Assembly (NCBI GenBank): GCA_963922595.1 | Contig: CAWUIM010000007.1 | Location: 1 to 64,000 of the forward strand | From: JAJFFW01 sp963922595 | Lineage (GTDB): Bacteria; Pseudomonadota; Alphaproteobacteria; Caulobacterales; Parvularculaceae | Length of the DNA stretch: 64,000 nt | Direction of reading: 5' to 3' | Shown: positions 24,671-33,737 of the stretch, in pieces | Layout of the letters: every line of letters starts with the position of its first letter | Numbering within the stretch: the stretch's first letter is position 1 | Program-made: the position numbers and the translations under genes | Notes under the pieces: generated by a model | Seen by the model: only the letters and a program-made list of their open reading frames with translations | What the model was told of the DNA's origin: nothing | Databases searched by the model: none

Positions 24671-25030
24671 ATGTTGAAGAAGTTGTTCGCTCGCCTGATC
24701 TGGGTCCCCGTTGGGCTTCTCCTGGTCATCTTTCTGGTCGCCAACCGCCATCCGGTGGCGGTGAGCCTTGATCCGTTCTCCACCGATAATCCGGCGATTG
24801 CGACGCCGGCCTTCCCCATGTGGGTCTGGATGATCCTGATGCTTATGGTCGGCTTTTTTCTGGGCGCCATGACCTCCTGGTTCGGGGCGCGCGGAAAGCG
24901 CAAGCAGGCGCGGGCCGACCACCGGGAAGTCCAGAAATTGCGCCGGGAAAACGAAACGCTGAACGCCGCGGCGCCAGCGCAGGACGGCGCGGAGTCGGGC
25001 GACAATTTACCAATTCTCAAAGCCTCCTGA
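24671..25030 (+). CDS. lapA: LapA-domain (DUF1049) inner-membrane protein
   Basis: A 119-residue protein with two membrane helices (LIWVPVGLLLVIFLVANRHPV and MWVWMILMLMVGFFLGAMTSW) and a short cytoplasmic basic helix (RGKRKQARADHREVQKLRREN). This is the LapA/YciS layout; in enterobacteria LapA with LapB helps control LPS synthesis. No lapB is next to it. It stands between ihfB and trpF, its common place in alphaproteobacteria, and ends nine bases before trpF. Confidence 0.88.
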   Translation: MLKKLFARLIWVPVGLLLVIFLVANRHPVAVSLDPFSTDNPAIATPAFPMWVWMILMLMVGFFLGAMTSWFGARGKRKQARADHREVQKLRRENETLNAAAPAQDGAESGDNLPILKAS

Positions 25031-25038
25031 ACGCGCTC

Positions 25039-25719
25039 ATGGCCGGCTTGATCAAGATTTGCGGCCTGCGTGAGCCGGCCTCGGCTGAGGCCGCGCGCGC
25101 CGCGGGCGCGACCCACCTCGGTTATGTTTTTCATCCGAAATCACCGAGACATATTGAGGTGCATGAGGCCGCATCGGTCATCGACGCGACGCGGGGCGAT
25201 ATGAAGATCGTTGCGCTTGTGGTCGATCCTGAGGCGGCGTTGTTCGGCGAAATCATGGACCGGGCGCGCCCTGACGCCGTGCAGTTTCACGGCGCAGAAG
25301 ACGCCGATGCGCTCGCCCGTATTAAGGATAAATGGGGCGGGCGCATCGAGGTTTGGAAGGCGCTCGGTATGGCCTCGGCGGAGGACATGCGTCAGGCAGC
25401 AGCTTTTGACGGGATCGCCGACCGCCTCCTCTTTGATGCGCGACCGCCGCAGGGCGCCGATCGGCCAGGCGGGCACGGCGCAGCATTCGATTGGTCCCTT
25501 CTCGGCGCCTATGAAGGGCGAACCCCCTGGCTGCTTGCGGGCGGTCTGTCGCCTGACAATGTGGCCGCCGGGATCGAGGCAGCCCGGGCCATACCGGGCT
25601 TTGACGGTGTTGATGTTTCCTCTGGCGTCGAGCGCGCGCCGGGCGAAAAGGATGCGGACGCGATTGCGCGCTTCGTCGCCGCGGCGCAAGCTGCGCTTAA
25701 AAAGGGCGAGCACTCATGA
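25039..25719 (+). CDS. trpF: phosphoribosylanthranilate isomerase
   Basis: A 226-residue TIM-barrel enzyme of tryptophan synthesis that rearranges N-(5-phosphoribosyl)anthranilate to CdRP. Catalytic residues are Cys8 (KICGL) and Asp133 (LLFDARPP). The substrate phosphate motif HPKSPRHI, the VQFHG strand and the GGLSPDNV / GVDVSSGVE phosphate loops are all intact. ATG at 25039 is in the expected place; the open frame extends upstream across lapA in another frame and is not real there. Its stop overlaps the next gene by ATGA. Confidence 0.96.
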   Translation: MAGLIKICGLREPASAEAARAAGATHLGYVFHPKSPRHIEVHEAASVIDATRGDMKIVALVVDPEAALFGEIMDRARPDAVQFHGAEDADALARIKDKWGGRIEVWKALGMASAEDMRQAAAFDGIADRLLFDARPPQGADRPGGHGAAFDWSLLGAYEGRTPWLLAGGLSPDNVAAGIEAARAIPGFDGVDVSSGVERAPGEKDADAIARFVAAAQAALKKGEHS

Positions 25720-26351
25720 ATCGAATTTGCAGGGTCATACCAGCATTATTATTGTGCGTTGCAGTTGCTGGCTGCGCTGAGCCGGGTGGAAATGGGGCGC
25801 CCGCCGCGGCCGACTCGGCCCCGGCGATTTACATCATGCGCCATACCGATAAAGCCGCCACGCCGGAGACGCGTGCGGCGACGCCGGCGGGGTATGACCC
25901 CGAAGAATGTGAGATGCGGACCGGCCTCAGCGCCGCTGGCGCCGCGCGAGCAAAGGAGGTCGCCGAAGCGTTGAGCGATATCGACTTCGCCGCCTCCTAT
26001 TCCAGTTCCTACTGCCGCACCGCGCACACCGCTCACCTTGTTTCTGGTCTCGCGCCGTCCACAATCCTCAACGATCCGGACGCAGGGCGCGCCGCGTTCA
26101 TCGCTGGTATGACCGAAGAAGCGCGTCAGGCAGGCGGGCCGATACTGCTCGTTATGCATTCCAACTGGATCGGCGCCCTCTTTTCCGGCGACGCCCCGGA
26201 GATTGACGCGCCAAGCTGGGCGGCGCCGCAATGCTATGGCGACGTGCGCGCCTTCCGCCTTGCCGGCGAACGATGGATCTACGCAGGGGGCGACCATAGC
26301 GCGGTCACCGACCGCCAATATTACGAATGTGAGAACGGCCATACCGGCTGA
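25716..26351 (+). CDS. histidine phosphatase-superfamily lipoprotein
   Basis: A 211-residue exported protein. Residues 1-19 are a signal peptide with lipobox VAGC (Cys20). The phosphoglycerate-mutase-like core follows: IMRHTDKAA with the RH motif at 42-43, LSAAGAARAKEVAEAL, SSSYCRTAHTAHLV and a second histidine in LLVMHSNWIG. These are the phosphohistidine and acid/base elements of the family. The substrate is unknown and the location is periplasmic or outer-membrane. It overlaps trpF by four bases and precedes trpB, which is odd company for an exported enzyme. Confidence 0.87.
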   Translation: MNRICRVIPALLLCVAVAGCAEPGGNGAPAAADSAPAIYIMRHTDKAATPETRAATPAGYDPEECEMRTGLSAAGAARAKEVAEALSDIDFAASYSSSYCRTAHTAHLVSGLAPSTILNDPDAGRAAFIAGMTEEARQAGGPILLVMHSNWIGALFSGDAPEIDAPSWAAPQCYGDVRAFRLAGERWIYAGGDHSAVTDRQYYECENGHTG

Positions 26352-26386
26352 TTGGCGAAAAATTTCAGTAGAAAGACTGTTTCAAA

Positions 26387-27622
26387 ATGGAACACCTCAA
26401 CACGTATCGCGAAGGTCCGGATGCGGACGGCCGGTTCGGGAAATTCGGCGGCCGTTTCGTCGCTGAAACCCTGACGCCGCTCGTGCTCGCGCTTGAAAAA
26501 GAGTATGGCCAGGCGAAAAAAGATCAATCATTTCAAAGCGAACTCGCGTATTACCTGAAGCATTATGTGGGCCGGCCTTCCCCGCTTTACTTCGCTGAGC
26601 GCCTCACTGAGCATGTGCGCGCCGCGCCGCAAACACGCTCCGGCAAGGGCGCCAAGATTTATTTCAAGCGCGACGAGCTGAACCATACCGGCGCCCACAA
26701 GATCAATAACTGCATCGGTCAGATTCTTCTGGCCCGACGCATGGGTAAGACCCGGATCATCGCCGAGACCGGCGCCGGTCAGCATGGGGTGGCGACGGCG
26801 ACGGTGTGCGCGCGCTTCGGTCTGCCCTGCGTCGTTTATATGGGCGCCACGGATGTGGAGCGGCAAAAGCCGAACGTCTTCCGCATGGAATTGCTCGGTG
26901 CCGAGATCGTTCCCGTAACATCCGGTAGGGCCACCCTCAAAGACGCCATGAATGAGGCGTTAAGGGACTGGGTCACAAATGTCGAAAATACGTTCTACAT
27001 CATCGGCACCGCCGCCGGGCCGCACCCCTATCCGATGTTGGTGCGCGATTTTCAGTCCGTCATCGGCGTGGAGGCGATCGACCAGATGCGTGAGGCCGAA
27101 GGGCGCTTGCCCGACGTCATCATGGCCTGCATCGGCGGCGGTTCGAACGCGATCGGTCTCTTTCATCCGTTCCTCGATCATTCCGACGTCGAAATCATCG
27201 GCGTCGAGGCGGCGGGTTTGGGGGTGGAGACCGGTGCGCATGCGGCCTCGCTCACGGGCGGGCGCCCCGGCGTTTTACACGGCAATCGCACCTATCTCTT
27301 GCAGGACGAAGACGGGCAAATCAAAGATGCGCACTCGATTTCCGCCGGCCTCGACTATCCTGGCATCGGCCCGGAGCACGCCTGGCTCCATGAGACGGGG
27401 CGCGTGACATATTTGAGCGCCACGGACCAGGAAGCCCTTGAGGCGTTCCAGCTTTGCGCAAAGCTCGAGGGGATTATCCCCGCGCTGGAACCCTCCCACG
27501 CCCTCGCGCGGGCGCTCGAAAAGGCGGCTGATATGGACGCCGACCAGATCCTCCTCCTCAACATGTGCGGCCGCGGGGACAAGGATATCTTTTCGGTGAT
27601 GGATGTTTTGGGCGACGCGTAG
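26387..27622 (+). CDS. trpB: tryptophan synthase beta chain
   Basis: A 411-residue PLP enzyme joining indole and serine to give tryptophan. The PLP lysine is Lys105 in HTGAHKINN; other marks are ETGAGQHGVATATVCARFG, the phosphate-binding GGGSNAIG, and the C-terminal GRGDKDI. It is a complete TrpB1-type chain starting MEHLNTYREGPDADGRFGKFGG. The alpha subunit gene trpA is 5.3 kb further on, separated by four unrelated genes; the two are usually adjacent. Confidence 0.97.
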   Translation: MEHLNTYREGPDADGRFGKFGGRFVAETLTPLVLALEKEYGQAKKDQSFQSELAYYLKHYVGRPSPLYFAERLTEHVRAAPQTRSGKGAKIYFKRDELNHTGAHKINNCIGQILLARRMGKTRIIAETGAGQHGVATATVCARFGLPCVVYMGATDVERQKPNVFRMELLGAEIVPVTSGRATLKDAMNEALRDWVTNVENTFYIIGTAAGPHPYPMLVRDFQSVIGVEAIDQMREAEGRLPDVIMACIGGGSNAIGLFHPFLDHSDVEIIGVEAAGLGVETGAHAASLTGGRPGVLHGNRTYLLQDEDGQIKDAHSISAGLDYPGIGPEHAWLHETGRVTYLSATDQEALEAFQLCAKLEGIIPALEPSHALARALEKAADMDADQILLLNMCGRGDKDIFSVMDVLGDA

Positions 27623-27650
27623 CGATTAGCAAATTTGAGAGAAATTGAAG

Positions 27651-28535
27651 ATGAAAAGAAAAACCGCGACGGATTTTGATCCGGAATTGTTGGACCTCTT
27701 CGACGGATATGTTCATGGCGCCATAAGCAAGCGTGAGTTTCTTGATCGCGCAGCGCGGCTTGCGGTCGGCGGTTTAACGGCGGCGGGACTTCTCTCGGCT
27801 TTGTCGCCCAATTACGCGTTGGCGCGTCAAGTCGATCCTGACGACCCTGAGATCGTTACAGAGCGGTTGACTTACAGCTCGCCCGACGGCCATGGCGAGG
27901 TCGCAGGATTAATGGCGCGGCCCGCAAAAGGCGGACCGTTTGGCGCTGTTCTCGTTGTGCACGAAAATCGTGGATTAAATCCGTACATAGAAGACGTTGT
28001 TCGGCGTGTCGCCAAAGCAGGGTATTTAGCACTTGGTCCTGATGGTTTGACATCGCTCGGCGGATATCCGGGTAACGACGATGATGGACGCGCATTGCAA
28101 CGTCAGCTTGATCGCGGCAAATTATTAGAAGACTTTTTCGCCGGATATGAGTTTCTCGTGGGTCATCCTCTTTCAAGCGGTAAAGTCGGCGCCGTCGGTT
28201 TTTGCTACGGCGGCGGCGTCTGTAATGCCCTTGCTGTTGCCTATGAAGAAATGGCTTGTTCGGTTCCCTTCTATGGCCGACAAGCTGCGGCGGAAGACGT
28301 TCCAAGAATTGAAGTGCCTTTGCTCTTGCACTATGCGGAAAATGACAAGCGTGTGAACGCTGGCTGGCCTACCTACGAGGCCGCCTTGAAGAAACACGAT
28401 AAGACTTTCGAAGCTCATTTTTATGAAGGCGCTAATCATGGATTCCACAACGACACAACGCCTCGCTACGATGAAGCGGCGGCAAATTTGGCTTGGGATC
28501 GAACCTTGGATTGGTTTGCGACGTATCTTCGGTAA
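27651..28535 (+). CDS. exported dienelactone hydrolase-family protein
   Basis: A 294-residue alpha/beta hydrolase with the DLH catalytic triad Cys185 (GFCYGGG), Asp232 (AENDKRV) and His263 (GANHGF). The N-terminal 60 residues carry a DUF-like SKREFLDRAARLAVGGLTAAGLLSAL segment, a twin-arginine-style or signal-anchor leader seen in periplasmic DLH homologues, ending near LARQV. The reaction (lactone or ester hydrolysis) is inferred from the family. ATG at 27651 has GAGAG upstream; a TTG six bases earlier is possible. GC content appears a little lower than in trpB. Probably co-transcribed with the M20 gene 31 bases downstream. Confidence 0.87.
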   Translation: MKRKTATDFDPELLDLFDGYVHGAISKREFLDRAARLAVGGLTAAGLLSALSPNYALARQVDPDDPEIVTERLTYSSPDGHGEVAGLMARPAKGGPFGAVLVVHENRGLNPYIEDVVRRVAKAGYLALGPDGLTSLGGYPGNDDDGRALQRQLDRGKLLEDFFAGYEFLVGHPLSSGKVGAVGFCYGGGVCNALAVAYEEMACSVPFYGRQAAAEDVPRIEVPLLLHYAENDKRVNAGWPTYEAALKKHDKTFEAHFYEGANHGFHNDTTPRYDEAAANLAWDRTLDWFATYLR

Positions 28536-28566
28536 CTTGCGACTTAACGGACGAAGGAAAATGACA

Positions 28567-29874
28567 ATGAAGAAACAAGCAATTTCTCTCATCGCGCTCG
28601 CAGCCGCCGCAATCTCTTCCGCCCACGCCGACGACGCGTTGCGTGCGGCGATCGCCGCTGACTACAAGGAAAATCTGGAGCCGTTATTCAAGCATTTCCA
28701 TGCGAATCCGGAGCTTTCACATCGGGAATTCGAAACGTCGAAACGCCTTGCAGCCGAAATTGAAGCGCTCGGTTTCGCTGTGACGACGGGCGTCGGCGGC
28801 ACCGGCGTCGTGGCGGTCATGGTGAACGGCGACGGGCCCACCGTGATGCTTCGCGCCGACATGGACGGGTTGCCCGTTAAGGAAGACACGGGGCTTTCTT
28901 ATATCTCCAAGGCGACGCAGGAAGATATCGATGGAGAGGTGAAGCCAGTCATGCACGCTTGCGGACATGATACGCATATTACCTCGCTCGTGGGCGCGGC
29001 CCGTCAATTGGCGGCGCGCAAAGACCAATGGGGCGGCACGCTCGTGCTGATCGGTCAGCCTGCGGAGGAACGTATTTCCGGCGCCCGTGACATGCTCGAA
29101 GACGGGCTCTACAAACGCTTTCCAAAACCGGATTATGCGCTGGCGTTTCATGTCTCCGCGCAGATGCCCTCGGGCAAGATCAAGGTTTCCGAAGCGGCGG
29201 CCTATTCCAGCGCAGACTCGGTCGACATCACCGTCTACGGTATCGGCGCACATGGCGCCTCGCCGCACAAAGGCGTCGACCCTGTGCTGATCGCGTCGCA
29301 AATCGTCGTCTCGCTGCAATCGGTCGTGGCGCGTTCGATCGACCCGCTTCAACCGGGCGTGATCACAGTAGGGTCGATCCATGGCGGCACGAAGCACAAT
29401 ATCATCGGCGACCAGGTGCATCTGCAATTGACGGTGCGTTCCGACAGCCCGGACGTGCGTGAAAAACTGTTGAACGGGATTGACCGGGTGACCGAAGGCG
29501 TCGCCCTCTCCATGGGCGCGCCAAAAGATAAATTGCCGAAAGTCGTGCGTTCGCCAACCGAGACGACGCCGCCCACAGTGAACGACGCGGAAACCGCGCG
29601 CACGATTAAGGCTGCGTTTCTAGATAATTTCGGCGCGGAAACCCTTTACGACAAACCGCGCCAGGGGATGGGCGCGGAAGACTTCGCCTATTTCGTCACG
29701 CCTGAGCTTGGTGTGAAGGGCGTTTATTTCGCGGTGGGCGGCACGCCGGAAAAAGACCTGGCGCGCGCTGCATCGCACCATTCGCCCTTCTTCAAAATCG
29801 AGCCCGAACCGGCGATTACTGTAGGGACCGAGGCGATGGTGGTCGGGGCGATGACGCTGATGGCGAAAGAGTGA
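28567..29874 (+). CDS. exported M20-family amidohydrolase
   Basis: A 435-residue zinc-dependent amidohydrolase/peptidase (M20D type, like aminoacyl-acid hydrolases). The signal peptide is MKKQAISLIALAAAAISSAHA. Metal ligands are visible in ACGHDTH, in the GQPAEE motif and in the C-terminal HHSPFF; the dimerisation domain (VDITVYGIGAHGASPHKGVDP) sits between. ATG at 28567 is eight bases from AAGGA; ATG at 28561 is only two bases from it. The DLH gene upstream and this gene may form a periplasmic hydrolase pair. Confidence 0.9.
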   Translation: MKKQAISLIALAAAAISSAHADDALRAAIAADYKENLEPLFKHFHANPELSHREFETSKRLAAEIEALGFAVTTGVGGTGVVAVMVNGDGPTVMLRADMDGLPVKEDTGLSYISKATQEDIDGEVKPVMHACGHDTHITSLVGAARQLAARKDQWGGTLVLIGQPAEERISGARDMLEDGLYKRFPKPDYALAFHVSAQMPSGKIKVSEAAAYSSADSVDITVYGIGAHGASPHKGVDPVLIASQIVVSLQSVVARSIDPLQPGVITVGSIHGGTKHNIIGDQVHLQLTVRSDSPDVREKLLNGIDRVTEGVALSMGAPKDKLPKVVRSPTETTPPTVNDAETARTIKAAFLDNFGAETLYDKPRQGMGAEDFAYFVTPELGVKGVYFAVGGTPEKDLARAASHHSPFFKIEPEPAITVGTEAMVVGAMTLMAKE

Positions 29875-29983
29875 ACGAATAAGGCGCTGTTCCCGCGCGA
29901 TAAAATTTTTGTGTTTGGCGCCCACTCCTGAAACGGCTTAGGGTCTGCGCTTTATTATCAGCAACCAGAGAGCGTCCCTCGTT

Positions 29984-31075
29984 TTGGCTTCATCTGATTC
30001 TGCGCCTTCTAATCCCGATCAATCCGCCTCCACCATCGCCGACCAGCTCTCGGCGCGCGTCTCGCGCATCGCCGAACATTGCCGCGCCTATCAGGGCCCG
30101 CAGCTCAGCCGATCCGTGCGGCAGGCGCTCCTGAGCGCAGCCCTCTACGCCGTCGCGATCGCGCTAATGTTCTTTCTGGTGAAAGCCGGTTATTGGTATG
30201 CGGCGTTGGCGCTGGCCCCGGTGTCAGGGCTCTTGCTCGTGAAGATGTTCACGATTCAGCACGATTGCGGCCATGGCTCATACTTTAGGGCGCGCCAGGC
30301 GAATAACATAATTGGTTGGTTGATCAGCGTTCTGACGTTCACCCCTTATGGCTTCTGGCGGGATTCCCATAACCGCCATCATGCCGGCTCCGGCAATCTT
30401 GATCGACGCGGTCTCGGCGCCGTCGATATGCTGACGGTTGAGGAGTTTAAGCGGCTGAGTCCGAAGCAGCGATTTCTGTACAGATTTTATCGCCACCCGC
30501 TGACGCTTCTCGTGTTCGGGCCGCCTTTTTATTTCATTTTGATGCAGCGTTTGCCGCTGAATAAAACGCTGCCCTTCATGGAGACCTATACATCCATGAA
30601 ATTGTCGCAGATCTGGAAAAGCGTTGCGCTGCTCGACTTGGCGATCGTCGTCTTTTATGGCGCGCTTGGGTTGTGGCTCGGATTTGGCGCTGTGGCCCTC
30701 GTGATTTTACCGTCGGTGGCCGTAGCCAGTTGGGTCGGCGCCTGGCTCTTCTATGTCCAGCACCAATATGAGAACGCCTACTGGGCGAAATCCAAGGACT
30801 GGAATTATGAAGAGGCGGCGCTTTTGGGCTCGTCTCACTACGATCTGCCGAAGCCGATCCAGTGGGTGACCGGCAATATCGGGTTGCACCATATTCATCA
30901 TCTGTGCAGCCTCATCCCGAATTACCGGCTTCAGGAATGCTATGACGCCAGCGAGGATTTGAAGGCCTGGCCGAAAATGTCCTTTCTGGACAGTTTGAAG
31001 ACGACGCGGCTCGCGCTCTGGGATGAGGCGCGCCAGCGCATGATCTCATTTCGCATGGCGCGGCGCGCCGCGTGA
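29984..31075 (+). CDS. membrane fatty acid desaturase
   Basis: A 363-residue di-iron membrane desaturase. All three histidine boxes are present: HDCGH (93-97), HNRHH (129-133) and HHIHH (302-306), with four or more hydrophobic helices between. It would introduce a double bond into membrane acyl chains; the class resembles DesA/omega-type acyl-lipid desaturases. The best start is TTG at 29984, since no ATG precedes the first histidine box in a sensible place. The 108 bases upstream have room for a promoter. Confidence 0.9.
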   Translation: MASSDSAPSNPDQSASTIADQLSARVSRIAEHCRAYQGPQLSRSVRQALLSAALYAVAIALMFFLVKAGYWYAALALAPVSGLLLVKMFTIQHDCGHGSYFRARQANNIIGWLISVLTFTPYGFWRDSHNRHHAGSGNLDRRGLGAVDMLTVEEFKRLSPKQRFLYRFYRHPLTLLVFGPPFYFILMQRLPLNKTLPFMETYTSMKLSQIWKSVALLDLAIVVFYGALGLWLGFGAVALVILPSVAVASWVGAWLFYVQHQYENAYWAKSKDWNYEEAALLGSSHYDLPKPIQWVTGNIGLHHIHHLCSLIPNYRLQECYDASEDLKAWPKMSFLDSLKTTRLALWDEARQRMISFRMARRAA

Positions 31076-31158
31076 CGGCGGAACTCTGCTGAACCTGCTG
31101 GAGACCAAACGGCGTCGCCATTAGGGTGACGCCGGTACTATTTGAGAGGGGCGTTCCC

Positions 31159-32841
31159 ATGAGACAATTCATGATAGCGGCGGCGATGATCACGCTTGCG
31201 GCGTGCGGCGGCGACAAAGAACCGGCGCCGATCGTGGCGGCTGAAGTGACGCAAAAAACGGTCGCCGGCGGCGATCTTGTGGGATTTGTTGCGCCAAGCG
31301 GCGCCCATGTGTGGCGCGGTGTCCCGTTCGCCGCATCGACAGCGTTTGAAAATCGTTGGCGTGCGCCGCGTCCGGCGCCTGCATGGGAAGGTGTGCGCAA
31401 CGCCACGACCTTTGCGCCGCTCTGCCCGCAGATCGCGAATGCATTCACGCAGATCGAAGACATCACCTACGGCGACTTAATCGGATCGGAAGACTGTCTT
31501 GCGGCTGATATTTACGCACCGCCGAACGCGGCAGGAAAAGCGCTGCCGGTGATGGTTTGGATCCATGGCGGCAGCAATGTCTCCGGCGGATCGCGTTTTT
31601 ACGACGGCGCTAACCTCGCGGTAAATGAGAATGTGATCGTGGTTTCGGTTCAGTACCGTCTGGGCCCTCTCGGTTGGTTCGCCCACGACGCATTAAAACA
31701 AGGCGCGGGGGTTCTGGAAGACGCCGCCGCCAATTTTGGCACGCTGGACCTGATCGCGTCGCTGCAATGGGTGCGCGACAATATCGGCGTCTTTGGCGGC
31801 GACGCCGACAATGTGACGATCTTCGGCGAGAGCGCCGGCGGGCACAATGTGGCGAGTCTCTTAGCCTCACCGTTGGCGGCAGGCCTCTTCCATCGCGCGA
31901 TCATTCAGTCCGGCAGCTTCGATAGCACGTCCATGAGCGACGCGACGGGAGAAACGGGCGATTTGCCGAATCCGTCGCGCGACGTCGCCACGCGCCTTGG
32001 CGTTCAGAATTTTCGCACGGCGACCGCGCAGCAAGTCTTCGACGCCTACACGCTTGACGGTGGGGGCTTCATGGAACTGCCGCGTGTGATTCAGGACGGG
32101 ATCGTCTTGCCGGCGAGCCCGTTGCGCGATGCGTTCGCTTCGCCGGAGACATTCAATGCGGTGCCGATCATGACCGGCACTAATCGCGATGAAATGAAAC
32201 TATTTTATCTCCTCGACGAGCGCCTAACGAAGAAAATTCTCGGGACGTTTTATGTGGCCCGCGATCAGGATCTTTATGACGCCGCGTCGGACTATTCCGG
32301 CCGGAATTGGCGATTGCGCGCGGTTGATCGCCCGGCCATCCGTATGCGCGCCGGCGGCCATGAGGCGGTCTACGCCTATCGGTTTGATTGGGACGAAGGC
32401 GGAAGATTTTTGTGGACGGACTTTTCAAAATTGCTCGGCGCCGCGCATGCGCTCGAAATTCCGTTCGTCTTCAACAAGTTCGCGCTGCTCGGGGACGCCG
32501 ACAAAGTGTTGTTCAAGAAAAACACCTTTGAGACGCGTGACGCTTTGAGCAAGACGATGGGGAAGTATTGGGCGAGCTTCGCACGCAACGGCGCGCCGGC
32601 GCGCGGTCAGAAAGCGGACTGGCCCATTTACGGTGACGACGCGGCGCTGATGATCTTCGACACGCCGAAAGACGGCGGCGTGCGCGTTGAGCGCGGCGCG
32701 GAAAGCATCGACAAGATTGTCGGCGATCTGGAGGCCGACGCGCGCATCGACGCGGCCGAGAAATGTGAAATTGCGCAAGCCATCATCGACTGGACGCCCG
32801 AAGTCGCCGGGCCGATGAGCGTCGCGCTGCCTTGCCGATAA
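31159..32841 (+). CDS. type B carboxylesterase lipoprotein
   Basis: A 560-residue exported esterase of the carboxylesterase/para-nitrobenzyl esterase family. The signal peptide MRQFMIAAAMITLAAC ends in a lipobox (Cys16). The nucleophile is Ser225 in FGESAGG, preceded by the oxyanion-hole WIHGGSN; the acid lies in TGTNRDE and the histidine in GAAHALEIPFVF. Substrate unknown. ATG at 31159 follows AGGGG; the frame extends 33 bases upstream without signal-peptide sense. It is the last of four genes between trpB and trpA. Confidence 0.9.
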   Translation: MRQFMIAAAMITLAACGGDKEPAPIVAAEVTQKTVAGGDLVGFVAPSGAHVWRGVPFAASTAFENRWRAPRPAPAWEGVRNATTFAPLCPQIANAFTQIEDITYGDLIGSEDCLAADIYAPPNAAGKALPVMVWIHGGSNVSGGSRFYDGANLAVNENVIVVSVQYRLGPLGWFAHDALKQGAGVLEDAAANFGTLDLIASLQWVRDNIGVFGGDADNVTIFGESAGGHNVASLLASPLAAGLFHRAIIQSGSFDSTSMSDATGETGDLPNPSRDVATRLGVQNFRTATAQQVFDAYTLDGGGFMELPRVIQDGIVLPASPLRDAFASPETFNAVPIMTGTNRDEMKLFYLLDERLTKKILGTFYVARDQDLYDAASDYSGRNWRLRAVDRPAIRMRAGGHEAVYAYRFDWDEGGRFLWTDFSKLLGAAHALEIPFVFNKFALLGDADKVLFKKNTFETRDALSKTMGKYWASFARNGAPARGQKADWPIYGDDAALMIFDTPKDGGVRVERGAESIDKIVGDLEADARIDAAEKCEIAQAIIDWTPEVAGPMSVALPCR

Positions 32842-32905
32842 CGCGGCTCTTGCATTTGCGCGGCGCCGCGTTAGGTGATGCGGCGACGTCACCGAAAGTC
32901 GAGCC

Positions 32906-33736
32906 TTGTCCCGTATCGCCGCCCGCTTCGATCAGTTAAAGCGCGAGAACCGCGCCGGCTTCATCCCGTTCATCATGGCGGGCGACCCGGATGTGGAGAC
33001 GTCGCTGTCGCTGATGAAGCAACTGCCGGCCGCCGGCGCCGATCTGATTGAGCTCGGCGTTTGCTTTACTGACCCTATGGCTGACGGCCCAGCCATCCAG
33101 GCCGCGGGCCTCAGGGCGCTCGAGGCCGGGCAAACCCTGCGCAAGACGCTCGAGATGGTTACGGCCTTCCGTCAAGCGGATCAGGAAACGCCGATCATTC
33201 TGATGGGATACTTTAATCCGTTCTACATTTATGGCGTTGAGGCGTTTTTGAAGGACGCGGCAGTTGCAGGCGTCGATGGGCTCATCATTGTTGACCTGCC
33301 GCCTGAAGAGGATAGCGAAATGTGCCTGCCGGCGCAGGCGGCGGGCCTTGATTTTATTCGGCTCGCCACGCCAACGACGGATGACAAGCGGTTGCCGGCG
33401 GTTCTGAAGAACACAAGCGGGTTCGTCTATTACGTCTCCGTCGCCGGGATTACAGGCCAAAAATCGGGCGCGGCGGACGCCGTGGGGACGGCGGTTGCAC
33501 GCCTCCACGCTGCATCGGCCTTACCGGTGGCGGTCGGTTTCGGGATCAAAACGCCTGAAAAAGCGCGGGAAACGGCGCGTTTCGCCGAGGCTGTGGTGGT
33601 CGGATCGGCGCTCGTTGAGAAAGTCGCGCAAGGCCTTGAGGCGGGGCCCGACAAGCCCGATATTGTCATTAACGAGGTATTGAGTTTAGCGCGCGATCTT
33701 GGCGACGCGGTGCGTCACGCGCGGAAGGAACGCTAG
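32906..33736 (+). CDS. trpA: tryptophan synthase alpha chain
   Basis: A 276-residue TIM-barrel subunit that splits indole-3-glycerol phosphate. Catalytic acids lie in DLIELGVCFTDPMADGPAIQ and the phosphate loop in VAVGFGIKTPEKAR followed by VVVGSALVE. One deviation is Cys where most chains have Pro in ELGVPFSDP. The start is TTG at 32906 giving MSRIAARF, the normal family N-terminus; no better codon exists nearby. The stop is separated from accD by one base (TAG-A-ATG), so trpA, accD and probably folC form one transcript. Confidence 0.96.
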   Translation: MSRIAARFDQLKRENRAGFIPFIMAGDPDVETSLSLMKQLPAAGADLIELGVCFTDPMADGPAIQAAGLRALEAGQTLRKTLEMVTAFRQADQETPIILMGYFNPFYIYGVEAFLKDAAVAGVDGLIIVDLPPEEDSEMCLPAQAAGLDFIRLATPTTDDKRLPAVLKNTSGFVYYVSVAGITGQKSGAADAVGTAVARLHAASALPVAVGFGIKTPEKARETARFAEAVVVGSALVEKVAQGLEAGPDKPDIVINEVLSLARDLGDAVRHARKER

Positions 33737-33737
33737 A

